Source: Pseudomonas kairouanensis
GTDB lineage: Bacteria; Pseudomonadota; Gammaproteobacteria; Pseudomonadales; Pseudomonadaceae
NCBI RefSeq assembly: GCF_004682055.1
Contig: NZ_QUZU01000012.1
Coordinates: forward strand, 97,765-161,764
Reading direction: 5' to 3'
Length of the DNA: 64,000 bases
Part shown: piece after piece, positions 1 to 10,506 of the stretch
How the letters are laid out: each line of letters starts with the position of its first letter
Numbering within the stretch: the first letter of the stretch is position 1
Position numbers and translations under genes: made by a program
The notes under the pieces: generated by a model
What the model was told of the DNA's origin: nothing
The model's input: only the letters and a program-made list of their open reading frames with translations
Databases searched by the model: none

Positions 1-46
1 GGCAGCATCGGCATCTGGCGAAACCCCCTAGCGCCAAATCGCAGGC

Positions 47-87
47 AAAAAAAAACCCGGAAATCCTCACTTGCGTGGGCCTTCCGG
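47..87 (-). terminator. Rho-independent terminator of tRNA-Lys
   Basis: On the minus strand an inverted repeat (CCGGAA / TTCCGG, with an inner CAC-GCAA-GTG stem) is followed by a run of nine T. It lies just past the CCA end of the tRNA and would end its transcript. Confidence 0.8.
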
Positions 88-107
88 ATTTTCTAAACCG
101 CCAAAAA

Positions 108-183
108 TGGTGGGTCGTGTGGGATTCGAACCTACGACCAATTGGTTAAAAGCCAACTGCTCTACCAACTGAGCTAACGACCC
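108..183 (-). tRNA. tRNA-Lys (anticodon UUU)
   Basis: A 76-nt tRNA on the minus strand. It begins GGGTCGTTAGCTCAGT, has the T-arm motif GGTTCGAATCC, and ends with an encoded CCA at 108-110. The acceptor stem pairs GGGTCGT with ACGACCC. The anticodon loop reads CTTTTAA, with anticodon UUU at 150-148, so it decodes AAA and AAG as lysine. Confidence 0.97.
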
Positions 184-200
184 GCTGTGTGGTGGCGCGT

Positions 201-228
201 ATAATACTGATTTCTAAGGATTATTCAA
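201..228 (-). promoter_or_regulatory. Sigma-70 promoter of tRNA-Lys
   Basis: On the minus strand, TTGAAT (228-223) and TATTAT (206-201) are separated by 16 bp. They lie about 20 bp upstream of the tRNA 5' end, in the gap after queC. Spacing and hexamers fit a sigma-70 promoter. Confidence 0.65.
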
Positions 229-246
229 CACCTTATTTGAAATAAA

Positions 247-936
247 TCAGAAATAACGCGTAGGGTCCGTAAAACCGGCCGCTTGGAAGCCTTCTGCACG
301 CAGTCGGCAGCTGTCGCATTTGCCACAAGCACGGCCATCATCGTCCGCCTGATAGCAGGAAACCGTCAGCGAATAGTCAACGCCGAGTCCTACGCCAGCC
401 TTCACGATATCGGCCTTGCTCAGGTTTTGCAGTGGCGCCAGGATGCGGAAGCCCTGCCCTTCTACACCGGCCTTTGTCGCCAGGTTGGCCATGCGCTCGA
501 ACGACTCGACGAATTCAGGGCGGCAGTCCGGGTAACCGGAGTAATCCACGGCGTTGACGCCGATAAAGATGTCGCGGGCATTGAGTACTTCTGCCCAGCC
601 GAGGGCCAGGGACAGGAATACGGTGTTGCGGGCAGGCACATAGGTAACCGGAATGCCTTCACCTGGGGTTTCTGGCACGTCAATGCTGCTGTCGGTAAGA
701 GCGGAGCCGCCAATGCCGTTGAGGTTCAGGCCGATCACCTTGTGCTCTACCACGCCCATATCGCGGGCGACGCGGGCGGCAGCATTCAGCTCGGCGCGGT
801 GGCGCTGGCCGTAGTCGAAGCTCATGGTGTAGCAGCTGTAGCCTTCAGCCTGGGCCATGGCCACCACGGTGGCGGAGTCGAGGCCGCCGGACAGCAGGAT
901 GACTGCGCGTTTTTGATCATTCGTATGTTCGGTCAT
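247..936 (-). CDS. queC: 7-cyano-7-deazaguanine synthase QueC
   Basis: ATP-dependent conversion of 7-carboxy-7-deazaguanine to preQ0 in queuosine biosynthesis. The N-terminal PP-loop SGGLDSAT is near residue 15, and a C-terminal zinc cluster is seen as [17 protein letters not shown]. The protein is 229 aa, the usual length. I chose ATG at 936 because the open frame upstream overlaps queE and lacks family similarity. The queE stop codon ends one base upstream, so the two genes, which catalyse successive steps, are almost certainly co-transcribed. Confidence 0.96.
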   Translation of the reverse strand: MTEHTNDQKRAVILLSGGLDSATVVAMAQAEGYSCYTMSFDYGQRHRAELNAAARVARDMGVVEHKVIGLNLNGIGGSALTDSSIDVPETPGEGIPVTYVPARNTVFLSLALGWAEVLNARDIFIGVNAVDYSGYPDCRPEFVESFERMANLATKAGVEGQGFRILAPLQNLSKADIVKAGVGLGVDYSLTVSCYQADDDGRACGKCDSCRLRAEGFQAAGFTDPTRYF

Positions 937-937
937 G

Positions 938-1585
938 TCAGCGTCCCGGCTCGTCGTTCCAAAGGTATTTATGCAGCTGCAGTTGCAGGCGCACCGGCAG
1001 GTTATCGGCAACCACCCAATCAGCAAGATCGCGCGCGTTCAGGTCGTGATGACTGGGAGAGAACAACACCTCGCCTGCGCGACGATCCAGACCGTACTGG
1101 ATCAGTTTGGAGTTCGCCCAGTCGTAGTCGTCACGGGAACAGATCACGAACTTGACCTGATCGTTGGACGTCAGCAAGTCCATGTTCTCGTAGCGGTTGC
1201 GGTGCGACTCCTTGGAGTCGGGGGTCTTGAGATCCACCACCCGGCTTACCCGCGGGTCTACCGCGGAAATATCCAGGGCGCCACTGGTCTCCAGGGACAC
1301 CTCGTAACCGGCGTCACACAGCTGCTTGAGCAGAGGGATGGCATTGGGCTGGGCCAGGGGCTCGCCGCCCGTCACACAGACGTAGCGCGGCCGGTAACCA
1401 GCAACCTGTTCCAGGATGTCGTCGAGAGTGCGTACGGTGCCGCCGCTGAAGGCGTAGGCGCTGTCACAGTACTGGCAGCGCAACGGGCAACCGGTCAAGC
1501 GCACAAAAACTGTGGGCAGGCCAGCGGTGCGCGTTTCACCCTGCAACGAGTAAAAAACTTCGGTGATGCGTAATGTGTCTTGCAT
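938..1585 (-). CDS. queE: 7-carboxy-7-deazaguanine synthase QueE (radical SAM)
   Basis: A radical SAM enzyme that converts 6-carboxytetrahydropterin to 7-carboxy-7-deazaguanine, the step before QueC. The CxxxCxxC [4Fe-4S] motif is CPLRCQYC near residue 33, preceded by the QueE signature YSLQGE. A SAM-binding GGEPL motif lies further on. I use ATG at 1585 (215 aa); an in-frame GTG at 1594 would add three residues, and neither has a strong Shine-Dalgarno sequence. A terminator separates it from cpoB, so it probably has its own promoter in 1590-1700. Confidence 0.95.
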   Translation of the reverse strand: MQDTLRITEVFYSLQGETRTAGLPTVFVRLTGCPLRCQYCDSAYAFSGGTVRTLDDILEQVAGYRPRYVCVTGGEPLAQPNAIPLLKQLCDAGYEVSLETSGALDISAVDPRVSRVVDLKTPDSKESHRNRYENMDLLTSNDQVKFVICSRDDYDWANSKLIQYGLDRRAGEVLFSPSHHDLNARDLADWVVADNLPVRLQLQLHKYLWNDEPGR

Positions 1586-1702
1586 AGTCGCCACGGGCGT
1601 AACAGCTAAACAGGCTGTCCGCCTCCGTCAGGCACTTCGAGAAACCCCGCCAACGCGTAGGCCCCAAGAAGCGTGTTTCATAAAAGGGCGTGGATTCTAA
1701 CG

Positions 1703-1730
1703 AAAAAACCCGCGCCAGGCGCGGGTTTCT
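1703..1730 (-). terminator. Terminator after the tol-pal operon
   Basis: An inverted repeat, CCCGCGCC / GGCGCGGG, with a short loop. On the minus strand it ends in a T run. It lies just downstream of the cpoB stop codon and upstream of queE, closing the ybgC-cpoB operon. Confidence 0.85.
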
Positions 1731-1749
1731 TCTAAACGGGCTGCCTTGC

Positions 1750-2583
1750 TTACAAGCGCTGCAGATCCCGCTGAGCCAACTGGGCAGCCGAGGTACCCGG
1801 ATACTGGGCCACGACTTGCTGCAGAATGCCTTTGACCTTGTCGGTATGACCCAGGCGGCGCTCTACGTCAGCGAGTTTGTACAGCGAATCCGGCACCTTG
1901 GCGTGCTTGGGGTACAGCTGGCTGACCTTGGCAAATGCCTGGCCCGCGCCCTGTAAATCACCCTTGGCCAGGTTGACCTCGCCCAACCAGTATTGGGCAT
2001 TGCCCGCGTACTGGCTGTTCGGGTAGCGACCGAGGAATGCGGTAAAGGCCTTGCTGGCCTTATCGAAGTCCTTGGCCTTGATCAGGTCGAAGGCTGCATC
2101 GTAATACAGCTTTTCCTTCGCCGGATCACCCGGTTCACTGCTGGCGGCAGGGGCTTGGCTGGCAGCTGCCCCCGCTGCTGCACCACCGGCAGCGGCACTT
2201 GGCGCGCCACCGGCAGAAGAATTATCAGGAGTTGCGGCAGGTTGAACGCCGGCTCCAATGCGTCGATCAAGATCCTGGTAACGCTCCAGGCCTTCTTGCT
2301 TGAGCTGGTTTACTTGATTCTGCAGAACTTCAATGGTGCCTTGTTGCTGCGCCAATTGATCCTGCATGCGTTGCAACTGGTTGAACAGTTCGCCCTGTGC
2401 CGAGGGGGCGGACGTAGCCGCCCCCCCAGCATAGGCGCCGTTCGTGCCATAACCCGCTGGCGGATAACTGCTCCCGCTATTGTTATAGCCAGAGTTGCTA
2501 TCTTCCACAGGAACCGCAGCCCACACCGCAAGCGGTGCGAGGCTGAGAGCCAATACAGTTAGAGCACGACGGCACGTTCGCAT
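1750..2583 (-). CDS. cpoB: Cell division coordinator CpoB (YbgF)
   Basis: A periplasmic protein that links Tol-Pal to septal peptidoglycan synthesis. The 277-aa product has a signal peptide (basic MRTCRR, hydrophobic core, cleavage near VWAAVP). A Gln-rich coiled coil lies at about residues 60-110 (trimerisation in the family), then a Gly/Ala/Ser/Pro-rich linker. Three TPR repeats fill the C-terminus; the first opens with EKLYYDAAFDLIKAKDFDKA. It starts 6 bp after pal and is the last gene of the tol-pal operon. Confidence 0.93.
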   Translation of the reverse strand: MRTCRRALTVLALSLAPLAVWAAVPVEDSNSGYNNSGSSYPPAGYGTNGAYAGGAATSAPSAQGELFNQLQRMQDQLAQQQGTIEVLQNQVNQLKQEGLERYQDLDRRIGAGVQPAATPDNSSAGGAPSAAAGGAAAGAAASQAPAASSEPGDPAKEKLYYDAAFDLIKAKDFDKASKAFTAFLGRYPNSQYAGNAQYWLGEVNLAKGDLQGAGQAFAKVSQLYPKHAKVPDSLYKLADVERRLGHTDKVKGILQQVVAQYPGTSAAQLAQRDLQRL

Positions 2584-2589
2584 GACGAA

Positions 2590-3090
2590 TTACTTACGCA
2601 GTTCGACGCGACGGTTTTGAGCCCAGGACTGCTCGTCGTGGCCAGTAGCAACTGGACGCTCTTTACCGTAGGAAACCAGTTCCAGTTGGCCTGGAGCAAC
2701 ACCTTGCAGTACCAGGTAGCGCTGAACGGCTTTCGCACGACGCTCGCCCAGTGCCATGTTGTACTCACGAGTACCACGTTCGTCGGTGTTACCTTCCAGA
2801 ACAACGCGAGCGCCGTTAGCTTTCAGGTCCTTCGCGTGAACGTCCAGAGCGCGCATGGCTTCTGGTTTCAGGTCCGAACTGTCGTATTCGAAGTAGAAAG
2901 TGGTGATAGCGCGCAGAGCAGCTTCTTCGCTCAGGGAGCCGTCAACTGCACCAGTGTTAGCGCCGTAACCAGCGTTTGGATCAACAGCTGCGCCTTCACC
3001 GGCATTGTCGCCGCCTTTAGACGAGCAACCAACGGCTACGGACAGAGCCAGAGCCAGAGCAGCAAACTTACCAAACTTCAGCATTTCCAT
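2590..3090 (-). CDS. pal: Peptidoglycan-associated lipoprotein Pal
   Basis: An outer-membrane lipoprotein that binds peptidoglycan and TolB. The 166-aa product has a lipoprotein signal with lipobox SVAVGC. The OmpA-like domain is at about residues 60-166, with the [18 protein letters not shown] motif that binds diaminopimelate in the family. The ATG at 3090 has GGAG seven bases upstream; the in-frame ATG two codons later is less well placed. Confidence 0.97.
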   Translation of the reverse strand: MEMLKFGKFAALALALSVAVGCSSKGGDNAGEGAAVDPNAGYGANTGAVDGSLSEEAALRAITTFYFEYDSSDLKPEAMRALDVHAKDLKANGARVVLEGNTDERGTREYNMALGERRAKAVQRYLVLQGVAPGQLELVSYGKERPVATGHDEQSWAQNRRVELRK

Positions 3091-3145
3091 CGTGAAACTC
3101 CTAATGAACCCCAGTGTGTTAAGTACTTCTTTTTGTAGCGCCGCG

Positions 3146-4447
3146 TCAGTTCAGGTAAGGGGACCAGGATGGTTCTCTGACTTCGCCTTGAGCGGTAGGA
3201 AGTGGGAGCCTTACGCGTCCATTAATGGATACGAGCATCAAGACTCCCCGGCCCTGCTGGCGGGTGGCGTAGATTACCATGGTGCCGTTGGGCGCAACAG
3301 TGGCTGACTCATCAAGGTTGGTATCTGTAAGGATTTTTACCGTTCCACGCTGCAAATCCTGGGCCGCAACCCGGAAATTAGTGAAACCATCCTGACGGTG
3401 AATCATCACCAACGTCTTTTCATCAGCCGAAAGTTTAGGGTTGGCGTTGTAGTTGCCGATAAAGGTGACGCGTTCCGCACCCCCACCACCAACACTCGCC
3501 TTGTAGATTTGTGGTTTGCCGCCGCGGTCGGAGGTAAAGAAGATGGTCGAACCATCCTTGCCCCAGAACGGTTCGGTGTTGATACCTGGACCACTGGTTA
3601 CCCGAGTGATTGCACGGGAAGCCATGTTCATCACGTAGATATCCGGGTTGCCGTCCTTGGACAGCACAAATGCCAGGCGCGAACCATCCGGCGACCAGGC
3701 TGGCGCACCGTTGAGGCCTTCGAAGTTGGTGATCTGCTCACGACGACCGGTATCGATGTGCTGGACAAAGATACGCGGACGCTTCTGCTCGAACGACACG
3801 TAGGCAATACGCTTGCCGTCCGGCGCAAAACGTGGCGACAGGATTGGCTCACGCGATTGCAGCAAGGTCACTGCACGCGCACCGTCGTAGTCCGAACGCT
3901 GCAAGGTATAACGCGTGTTGTCTACCGAGAAACGCTCAGCCGTTACGTACAGCAGGCGTGTCGAGAACGCACCCTTGATACCGGTGAGCTTTTCAAACGA
4001 CTGGTCCGAGATGTAGTGGGCCATGTCGCGAATTTGTTCAGCCGTGCCCGATACGCTGCCGGTCAGAACCTGCTGCTCGGTGGCCACGTTGAACAAGGTG
4101 TACTGGATCTGCAGGCGGCCGCCGGCTGGCACGATATTGCCGACCATCAGGTACTGCGCGCCTACGGCTTTCCAGTCACGGAACACGACTTCGCTGGCCT
4201 GGTTCGGCTGGCTGATCATGTTGCCTTTCGGAATCGGCGCGTAGTAACCGGAGTTGCGCAGGTCGTCGCTGACGATCTGGGCCATGTCGTCCGGCAACAC
4301 GCTACCGCCCTGCCAGCCGAACGGTACTACCGCGATCGGGGTGGCCCGATCACTACCGCTGGTGACCAGAATGTTCTTTTCATCTGCCGCCGCTATCCCT
4401 GCCATACAGCAAATAACGACAAGCATTCCTCGAAGAAGGTTTCTCAC
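3146..4447 (-). CDS. tolB: Tol-Pal system protein TolB
   Basis: A periplasmic protein that shuttles between Pal and the TolQRA motor. The signal peptide ends near AGIAAADEK. An N-terminal TolB domain is followed by a six-bladed beta-propeller, with blades marked by [22 protein letters not shown] and similar. At 433 aa it is full length. The start is GTG, overlapping the tolA stop in a GTGA, which points to translational coupling. Confidence 0.97.
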   Translation of the reverse strand: MRNLLRGMLVVICCMAGIAAADEKNILVTSGSDRATPIAVVPFGWQGGSVLPDDMAQIVSDDLRNSGYYAPIPKGNMISQPNQASEVVFRDWKAVGAQYLMVGNIVPAGGRLQIQYTLFNVATEQQVLTGSVSGTAEQIRDMAHYISDQSFEKLTGIKGAFSTRLLYVTAERFSVDNTRYTLQRSDYDGARAVTLLQSREPILSPRFAPDGKRIAYVSFEQKRPRIFVQHIDTGRREQITNFEGLNGAPAWSPDGSRLAFVLSKDGNPDIYVMNMASRAITRVTSGPGINTEPFWGKDGSTIFFTSDRGGKPQIYKASVGGGGAERVTFIGNYNANPKLSADEKTLVMIHRQDGFTNFRVAAQDLQRGTVKILTDTNLDESATVAPNGTMVIYATRQQGRGVLMLVSINGRVRLPLPTAQGEVREPSWSPYLN

Positions 4448-5517
4448 AAGGCTAGATCCTCAGGTGTGAATGTCATCTTGAATGAACGATAGGGAGCGAA
4501 GTCGCTTGGTTTCATTCCCTGCATCTCGGTCAACCGGCCAATGTTCTTGACCGCGGCAACCGCTGAACTGTCAAACGATCCATCGCCACTGCCTTTGGCC
4601 ACGGTGACGGAAGTCACGGTGCCGTCCGGCAACATGCCGATCTGCAGTACGACGGTCATGCCTTTGCGTGCCGAAGGTGGACGTGTCCAGCCTTCTGCTG
4701 CCCGTGCCCGGATCAGGTCGTCGAAACTGCCCGCGACTTCATCACCACGTTCATCGGCCAAGGCTTGCTGACGCTGCGGCGTGTCGGAGAGCAAATCTGC
4801 CAAGGCCTGGGCCTTTTTCTCTTCGGCGGATTTGCGTGCTGCTTCCTGGGCCTTTTTCTTGGTGGCGTCGGCGGCAGCTTTCTTCTTCGCGTCGTCGGCG
4901 ATTTTCTTCTTCGCCTCGTCTGCTTCAGCTTTTTTCTTGGCGTCTTCGGCGGCTTTCTTCTTCGCGTCTTCGACAATCTTTTTCTTGGCGTCTTCAGCGG
5001 CCTGTTTCTTGGCCTCTTCTTCGGCAGCCTTCTTGGCTTCTTCTTCAGATTTCTTCTTGGCTATATCAGCCAATTGTTTCTCTTCGGCTTTTTTCGCTTC
5101 GGCAGCTTTCTCGGCTTTCTTGGCTTCATCAGCCTTTTTCGCCTCGTCAGCCTTCTTGGCTTCGTCAGCCTTTTTCGATTCCTCGGCCTTTTGAGCCGCC
5201 TCTTCTTTCTTTTGTTCCGCAGCAGCCTTCACCGCTTCCTGCTCGACCTTCTTCTGTTCCATCTGTTCGACTTCAGTCTGGCGCGCAGCCGACTTCTGGG
5301 CCTCACCCGCAATCTTCTGATTGGTCTGGGTGGTGGCCTGACTTTTCGATTTCAGCTGATACAGGGTCGCCTGCACGATCGGCTTGGCTGGCGGCAACTC
5401 CGGGGTCATGGCAAAGCTGACGAACAGCATGCCAAACACCAGTACGTGCAGGGCAATTGCCCAGACGCTAGGCCAGAAGTAGCTTTCCGAGGCGGACGGC
5501 TCTCGCTGTTGCTGCAT
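4444..5517 (-). CDS. tolA: Tol-Pal system protein TolA
   Basis: An inner-membrane protein that spans the periplasm and transmits proton-motive energy from TolQR to TolB/Pal. One N-terminal membrane segment (about residues 15-37) is followed by a long Lys/Ala/Glu helical domain (about 60-250) built of EAKK-type repeats. A globular C-terminal domain of about 100 aa starts near [12 protein letters not shown] and matches the TolA/TonB C-terminal fold. The start overlaps the tolR stop by one base (TGATG). Confidence 0.96.
   Translation of the reverse strand: MQQQREPSASESYFWPSVWAIALHVLVFGMLFVSFAMTPELPPAKPIVQATLYQLKSKSQATTQTNQKIAGEAQKSAARQTEVEQMEQKKVEQEAVKAAAEQKKEEAAQKAEESKKADEAKKADEAKKADEAKKAEKAAEAKKAEEKQLADIAKKKSEEEAKKAAEEEAKKQAAEDAKKKIVEDAKKKAAEDAKKKAEADEAKKKIADDAKKKAAADATKKKAQEAARKSAEEKKAQALADLLSDTPQRQQALADERGDEVAGSFDDLIRARAAEGWTRPPSARKGMTVVLQIGMLPDGTVTSVTVAKGSGDGSFDSSAVAAVKNIGRLTEMQGMKPSDFAPYRSFKMTFTPEDLAL
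5124..5186. repeat. Tandem 21-bp repeat inside tolA
   Basis: About three imperfect 21-bp units encode consecutive KKADEA heptads in the TolA helical domain. In-frame heptad-length units can be gained or lost without a frameshift. Boundaries are approximate. Confidence 0.6.
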
Positions 5518-5978
5518 CAGGGCGCCTCGGTAATCAAGCCAACGTTACCGACGCCGGCCTTCTGCAGCCCGCCCATGGCACCCATGACGGAGCCGTAGTC
5601 GACCGCCTTGTCACCGCGGATGAAGACCTGGGTGTGCTTGCCGCCTTCGTTGCCCGAGCGAATGATCTTGGTCACCGCATCGGTCATCGCCGGCAGGGTC
5701 AGGGCCTTGTCCTGTTGCTTCTGAGTGTCGACTTCGCTGCCAAGGTTCCAGTAATAGGTCTTGTCGGACTTGATCGAAATGGTCAACACCTGGGTGTTGT
5801 TGTCCTGGGGCAAGGCTTCGCTGGAAACCTTGGGCAGATCAACCTTCACACCCTGGTTGAGCATTGGCGCGGTCACCATGAAGATAACCAGCAGCACCAG
5901 CATCACGTCGATGTAAGGCACTACGTTCATCTCGGCGACCGGCTTGCGCTTGGTTCGAGCTCGAGTGATTAAAGCCAT
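5517..5978 (-). CDS. tolR: Tol-Pal system protein TolR
   Basis: An ExbD/TolR-family proton-channel subunit. The 153-aa product has a short basic cytoplasmic N-terminus, one membrane helix at about residues 22-42 carrying the conserved Asp (VVPYIDVMLVLLVIFMV), and a periplasmic domain. It works with TolQ to energise TolA and lies between tolQ and tolA in the expected order. Confidence 0.97.
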   Translation of the reverse strand: MALITRARTKRKPVAEMNVVPYIDVMLVLLVIFMVTAPMLNQGVKVDLPKVSSEALPQDNNTQVLTISIKSDKTYYWNLGSEVDTQKQQDKALTLPAMTDAVTKIIRSGNEGGKHTQVFIRGDKAVDYGSVMGAMGGLQKAGVGNVGLITEAP

Positions 5979-5992
5979 CGGGGAGTACCTGC

Positions 5993-6688
5993 TTATTCTT
6001 CGCTGGTGTGCACTTTACGGTGCAGGATCGCCTGGAATTCATCGGCGAAGGTGTAGTAACGGCCAATCAGGTTTTCGCCACGAGCGGCAAAACGGTTGTA
6101 GGCGATGACTGCCGGGATAGCGGCGAACAGGCCGATCGCGGTGGCGATCAGGGCTTCGGCGATACCCGGGGCCACGGTGGCCAGGGTGGCTTGCTGGGCC
6201 TGGGCCAGGCCACGGAAGGAGTTCATGATGCCCCATACGGTACCGAACAGGCCGATGTACGGGCTCACGGAGCCTACGGTGGCGAGGAACGGCAGGCTCT
6301 GCTCCAGCTTCTCTTCTTCGCGGGAGATGGCAACACGCATGGCACGGGCCACGCCTTCCATCACTGCTTCCGGATCAACACCTGGCTGCTGGCGCAGACG
6401 GGAGAACTCCTTGAAGCCAGCACGGAAGATCTGCTCGACGCCCGAATCCGGGTCCGGGTTGCTGCCCGCCTGGCGGTACAGCTTGGACAGGTCGATACCC
6501 GACCAGAAGCGCTCTTCAAAGCTCTCCAGGGCACGTCGACCGGCACGCAGCAGGTTGCTGCGCTGAAAAATCATGACCCAAGAGGTAACCGATGCGGCTA
6601 CCAGGGTCAGCATGACCAGTTGAACCACAACACTGGCATTGCTGACCAGGCTCCACATGGAGGAATGGTCGACGACGGTAGGTTCCAC
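5993..6688 (-). CDS. tolQ: Tol-Pal system protein TolQ
   Basis: A MotA/TolQ/ExbB-family inner-membrane proton-channel subunit of 231 aa. Three membrane segments lie near residues 17-37, 135-160 and 170-195, with the family motif GLFGTVWGIMNSF. The start is GTG at 6688: AGGAG is seven bases upstream, inside the end of ybgC, one base before which that gene stops. A later ATG would lack a ribosome-binding site. Confidence 0.96.
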   Translation of the reverse strand: MEPTVVDHSSMWSLVSNASVVVQLVMLTLVAASVTSWVMIFQRSNLLRAGRRALESFEERFWSGIDLSKLYRQAGSNPDPDSGVEQIFRAGFKEFSRLRQQPGVDPEAVMEGVARAMRVAISREEEKLEQSLPFLATVGSVSPYIGLFGTVWGIMNSFRGLAQAQQATLATVAPGIAEALIATAIGLFAAIPAVIAYNRFAARGENLIGRYYTFADEFQAILHRKVHTSEE

Positions 6689-6689
6689 G

Positions 6690-7145
6690 CTAAATCTCCT
6701 GCTTTGATTGTTTACCCGCGCCGCTTACGCCGGCAAAGGCCGCACGTAGAGCTTCGGGAATGGCCCGGGGTTTCAAACTATTGGTGCGCACACAGGCCAC
6801 CAGGAACTGCCCCTCACAGAGCAGCGTTGCATCCGTTGCCCGCCTGACCTGCTGTTTGAAGCGCAGGCTGACACGGTTCAATTCGATTACTTCAGCGCTT
6901 ACCAACAACTCGTCATCCAACCGCGCCGGCGCGTGGTAGCGCGCCTCGCTGGAATGCACGACGAACAACAGGTCCTCCCGTGCCAACTCGGACTGGGCAA
7001 AGCCCAGCTCCCGTAGCCGCTCGGTTCGAGCCCGCTCCATGAACTTGAGGTAATTGACGTAATACACGATGCCGCCAGCATCGGTGTCCTCGTAATAAAC
7101 GCGACAGCGATGTGCGAACGACTGATCCCCGTTTTGCGCGCGCAT
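6690..7145 (-). CDS. ybgC: Tol-Pal-associated acyl-CoA thioesterase YbgC
   Basis: A hot-dog fold 4-hydroxybenzoyl-CoA thioesterase-family enzyme, expected to hydrolyse acyl-CoA or acyl-ACP. The 151-aa product has the family motif [20 protein letters not shown] near residue 17, including the catalytic Asp. It is the first gene of the ybgC-tolQRAB-pal-cpoB operon. A GTTGCC/GGCAAC hairpin (7167-7188) lies just upstream in the 140-bp gap after ruvB. Confidence 0.94.
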   Translation of the reverse strand: MRAQNGDQSFAHRCRVYYEDTDAGGIVYYVNYLKFMERARTERLRELGFAQSELAREDLLFVVHSSEARYHAPARLDDELLVSAEVIELNRVSLRFKQQVRRATDATLLCEGQFLVACVRTNSLKPRAIPEALRAAFAGVSGAGKQSKQEI

Positions 7146-7285
7146 ACTCTAGTGCTTACTCCTCAGGTTGCCAATCCGGCTGGGCAACTGTTTTTTCATT
7201 CTCGAAAAACACATCCAGTAACTGAATGACGACGCCAGCCACTAGGACAGCACAAACCTCGAATAAATCAGCAGACGTTAAGCTT

Positions 7286-8344
7286 TTAATCGTCCACTGC
7301 ATCGAGGAATTCGTCTACCACGGGCATCTCGCCCAATCGTGACGGAATGTTTAACCCAAAGTGCAGATAGGCATGGCGCGTCACCACTCTCCCCCTTGGG
7401 GTGCGCATGATGTAACCCTGCTGGATCAGGTACGGCTCCAGCACATCTTCAATGGTATGGCGCTCCTCGCTGATGGCTGCGGCCAGGCTGTCGACGCCCA
7501 CCGGGCCACCGTCGAACTTTTCAATCATGGTCAAGAGTAGACGTCGATCCTGATGATCGAAGCCGTGTTCATCCACGTCCAACAGGTTCAACGCCAGGTC
7601 GGCGACGGCCTTGGTGATATGCCCTTTTGCCCGCACTTCGGCAAAGTCGCGCACACGGCGCAGCAGGCGATTGGCGATTCGCGGCGTGCCACGGGCGCGG
7701 CGGGCGATTTCAAACGCGCCTTCCGGGTCCAGAGGCAGGCCGAGAATGCTGGCCGAACGGCCGACGATGGTCGCCAAGTCTGCAGTGCTATAGAACTCTA
7801 GACGTTGAACAATGCCGAAACGGTCTCGCAGCGGGTTGGTCAGCATGCCTGCGCGCGTGGTGGCGCCCACCAGGGTGAAGGGCGGCAGGTCGAGCTTGAT
7901 GGAGCGCGCCGCCGGGCCTTCGCCGATCATGATGTCGAGCTGAAAGTCTTCCATGGCTGGGTACAGTACTTCCTCGACGATCGGCGAGAGCCGATGGATC
8001 TCGTCGATAAACAGCACGTCGTGGGGTTCAAGGTTGGTCAGCAGCGCTGCAAGATCCCCCGGCCGCTCCAGCACCGGACCGGAGGTGGACTTGATCGACA
8101 CGCCCATTTCCTGGGCAATGATGTTGGCCAGGGTGGTCTTGCCCAGCCCCGGCGGGCCGAAGATCAAGGTGTGGTCCAGGGACTCACTGCGCCCGCGCGC
8201 GGCCTGGATGAACAGTTCCATCTGCTCGCGCACGGTGGGCTGGCCGATGTATTCGGCCAGGCTCAGCGGGCGAATGGCGCGGTCCTGGACTTCTTCACGG
8301 TCGCGCGGGCCGGTGGCCGCGATCAGACGATCAGCTTCAATCAC
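7286..8344 (-). CDS. ruvB: Holliday junction helicase RuvB
   Basis: A hexameric AAA+ motor for branch migration with RuvA. The 352-aa product has Walker [10 protein letters not shown] near residue 64, Walker B LFIDEIHR, sensor 1 VGATTRAG, and a C-terminal winged helix with [14 protein letters not shown]. The start is GTG at 8344, directly after the ruvA TAA (8347-8345). Confidence 0.98.
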   Translation of the reverse strand: MIEADRLIAATGPRDREEVQDRAIRPLSLAEYIGQPTVREQMELFIQAARGRSESLDHTLIFGPPGLGKTTLANIIAQEMGVSIKSTSGPVLERPGDLAALLTNLEPHDVLFIDEIHRLSPIVEEVLYPAMEDFQLDIMIGEGPAARSIKLDLPPFTLVGATTRAGMLTNPLRDRFGIVQRLEFYSTADLATIVGRSASILGLPLDPEGAFEIARRARGTPRIANRLLRRVRDFAEVRAKGHITKAVADLALNLLDVDEHGFDHQDRRLLLTMIEKFDGGPVGVDSLAAAISEERHTIEDVLEPYLIQQGYIMRTPRGRVVTRHAYLHFGLNIPSRLGEMPVVDEFLDAVDD

Positions 8345-8956
8345 TTAAATCATTCCCTTCAGGGCTCGGCGGATCATGTCTTCACTGCTCAGGTTCTTGT
8401 CCTTGATGGCCGACACGGCCTTGCTGGCCTCCTGAGGCTTGTAGCCCAGGGAAATCAGCGCACTCACGGCATCGCTTTCGGCGCTGGCGACTTGAGCCGC
8501 CGGCATGTCCGGCTGGTTCGGCACCAGGGCAAACATGCTTGGTACGACCTCCCAGGCCTTGAAGCGGTCCTTGAGTTCTACCAGCAGGCGCTCGGCGGTC
8601 TTCTTGCCAACACCCGGCACCTTGGTCAACGCTGAGGTGTCCTGGGCCGAAACGGCGCGCACCAGCTCATCCACTTCCAGGCTCGACATCAGCGCCAGCG
8701 CCAACTTGGGTCCTACGCCGTTGAGGCGAATCAGCTCGCGGAAGAAATCGCGGTCGCGCTTGCCAATGAAACCATAGAGTAACTGTGCGTCTTCGCGTAC
8801 CACCAGATGGGTATGCAGGGTCAGCGGTTCGCCGACCGACGGCAGGCGATACAGGGTGGTCATGGGCACTTCCAGCTCATACCCCAACCCGTTTACATCC
8901 AGAATCAGGTGCGGCGGCTGTTTCTCAGCCAGGGTGCCGCGCAAGCGTCCAATCAC
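8345..8956 (-). CDS. ruvA: Holliday junction protein RuvA
   Basis: Binds the four-way junction and loads RuvB. The 203-aa product has an N-terminal OB fold ([20 protein letters not shown]), two helix-hairpin-helix motifs ([15 protein letters not shown] and [16 protein letters not shown]), a flexible linker and a C-terminal RuvB-binding domain (about 155-203). It starts with GTG, with AAGGA about eight bases upstream. Confidence 0.98.
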   Translation of the reverse strand: MIGRLRGTLAEKQPPHLILDVNGLGYELEVPMTTLYRLPSVGEPLTLHTHLVVREDAQLLYGFIGKRDRDFFRELIRLNGVGPKLALALMSSLEVDELVRAVSAQDTSALTKVPGVGKKTAERLLVELKDRFKAWEVVPSMFALVPNQPDMPAAQVASAESDAVSALISLGYKPQEASKAVSAIKDKNLSSEDMIRRALKGMI

Positions 8957-9024
8957 GGTTCAAATCCTTAAAGCTTGAGGGTCAGTTCAAGGCCTGACCG
9001 GGAATAACGATTGCGCTGATGCTA

Positions 9025-9549
9025 TCAGAGACGCAGCCGCCCGCCACGACTGCGTGCCGTGCCCAGGCCGTGGGGCAACAGGCTGGACCGCGTGTGGGCA
9101 TGGCAAATGGCGATGGCCAGGGCGTCGGAGGCGTCGATTTGCGGCTTTGAGGTGAGCTTGAGCATGTGCATGACCATCATCTGCACCTGCTCTTTGTTGG
9201 CGGCACCGGTGCCGACCACGGCCTGTTTAACCTGGGTCGCGGTGTATTCGGCGATTTCCATGCCCTCTTCGGCGCCCGCCACGATGGCAGCGCCACGGGC
9301 CTGGCCAAGCTTCAGCGCCGAGTCCGCGTTCTTGGCCATAAACACCTTTTCGATGCCCATGGTCACAGGCCCGTAGGTCTGGATCACTTCACGCACGCCG
9401 CGATAGACGATCTGCAGGCGCTCGGCCAACTCGCCCGCGCCGGTGCGGATGCAGCCCGAGGCGACGTACACACAGCCCCGCGGGGTCTGTTGCACCACGC
9501 CAAAACCGGTGATGCGCGAACCGGGGTCGATACCTAGGATTAAAGTCAT
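9025..9549 (-). CDS. ruvC: Holliday junction resolvase RuvC
   Basis: A dimeric RNase H-fold endonuclease that cuts Holliday junctions. The 174-aa product has the catalytic acidic residues in ILGIDPGSR (Asp near residue 7), GIEKVF (Glu near 67) and [13 protein letters not shown] (two Asp near 140). It lies upstream of ruvA and ruvB on the same strand. A REPIN separates it from yebC. Confidence 0.98.
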   Translation of the reverse strand: MTLILGIDPGSRITGFGVVQQTPRGCVYVASGCIRTGAGELAERLQIVYRGVREVIQTYGPVTMGIEKVFMAKNADSALKLGQARGAAIVAGAEEGMEIAEYTATQVKQAVVGTGAANKEQVQMMVMHMLKLTSKPQIDASDALAIAICHAHTRSSLLPHGLGTARSRGGRLRL

Positions 9550-9584
9550 AACGCCTGCGGTTTTATGGATTCACATAGATCCAA

Positions 9585-9673
9585 TGTGGGAGGGGGCTCG
9601 CTCCCGATAGCGGTGGGTCAGTCAATTCATGTGAGGCTGACACACTGCAATCGGGAGCAAGCCCCCTCCCACA
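9585..9673. repeat. REPIN (outward geometry), ruvC-yebC gap
   Basis: Two inverted REP units: the left begins TGTGGGAGGGGGCTCGC, and the right is its near-complement ending CCCCCTCCCACA. The spacer also pairs partly (GTCAG...CTGAC). The GTGGGAGG ends face outward. Confidence 0.85.
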
Positions 9674-9690
9674 CTGGATTTTCATCGCGC

Positions 9691-10437
9691 TTAAGTTAGC
9701 TGTTCGGCAACGGATTCGGGGATGTCAGCATTGGAATACACGTTCTGCACATCATCCAGGTCTTCGAGCATGTCCAGCAGCTTCAACACCTTCTGCGCAC
9801 CGTCCAGGTCCAATTCGGCACTGGTGGTCGGCAGCATCACGATTTCGGCGTCGGTACCTTTGAAACCAGCGGCTTCCAGGGCATTACGCACAGCGTAGAA
9901 GCTGGCAAACGAGGTAAATACATCGATGGAACCGTCTTCATTGGTCACCACATCGTCGGCGTCCGCCTCCATCGCGGCCTCCATCAACGCATCTTCATCG
10001 GTACCCGGCGCGAAGGTGATCTGCCCCTTGCGTTCGAACAGATAGGCCACCGAACCATCAGTACCCAGGTTGCCACCGCACTTGCTGAACGCATGGCGCA
10101 CGGCCGCTGCGGTGCGGTTGCGGTTGTCGGTCATGCATTCGACCATCACCGCCACGCCGCCCGGGCCGTAGCCTTCGTAGGTCAGCTCGACCATGTCGTC
10201 GGTATCGGCAGCGCCGGCACCACGGGCCACGGCGCGGTCGATGATGTCGCGGCTCATGTTGGCGCCCAAGGCCTTGTCCAGCGCCAGGCGCAGGCGCGGG
10301 TTGGAGCCGGGGTCACCACCACCCTGACGGGCCGCAACGGTCAGCTCGCGAATCCACTTGGTGAAGATCTTGCCTTTCTTGGCATCCTGACGCTCTTTGC
10401 GGTGCTTGATGTTCGCCCACTTGGAATGGCCAGCCAT
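9691..10437 (-). CDS. yebC: YebC/PmpR family regulatory protein
   Basis: A 248-aa member of the YebC/TACO1 family, annotated in different bacteria as a transcription regulator (PmpR) or a translation factor. The start at 10437 gives the invariant [14 protein letters not shown]. Further family motifs are [29 protein letters not shown] and [11 protein letters not shown]. It follows aspS but is separated from it by a terminator. Confidence 0.95.
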   Translation of the reverse strand: MAGHSKWANIKHRKERQDAKKGKIFTKWIRELTVAARQGGGDPGSNPRLRLALDKALGANMSRDIIDRAVARGAGAADTDDMVELTYEGYGPGGVAVMVECMTDNRNRTAAAVRHAFSKCGGNLGTDGSVAYLFERKGQITFAPGTDEDALMEAAMEADADDVVTNEDGSIDVFTSFASFYAVRNALEAAGFKGTDAEIVMLPTTSAELDLDGAQKVLKLLDMLEDLDDVQNVYSNADIPESVAEQLT

Positions 10438-10506
10438 AACACAACTCCGAAATTCTGTAGAAACCTTGATCAACCCCGCCCCAGGCGGGATGTAGTCCTT
10501 TAACGC

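Noticed and set aside
4668..5598. Long plus-strand open frames opposite tolA
   Set aside because: The frames come from the Lys/Ala-rich codon pattern of tolA read in reverse (Leu/Phe/Ser-rich strings) and are not real genes.
7167..7196. Hairpin with a T6 tail between ruvB and ybgC
   Set aside because: The T run is on the plus strand, where no upstream gene is transcribed, so it is not listed as a terminator.
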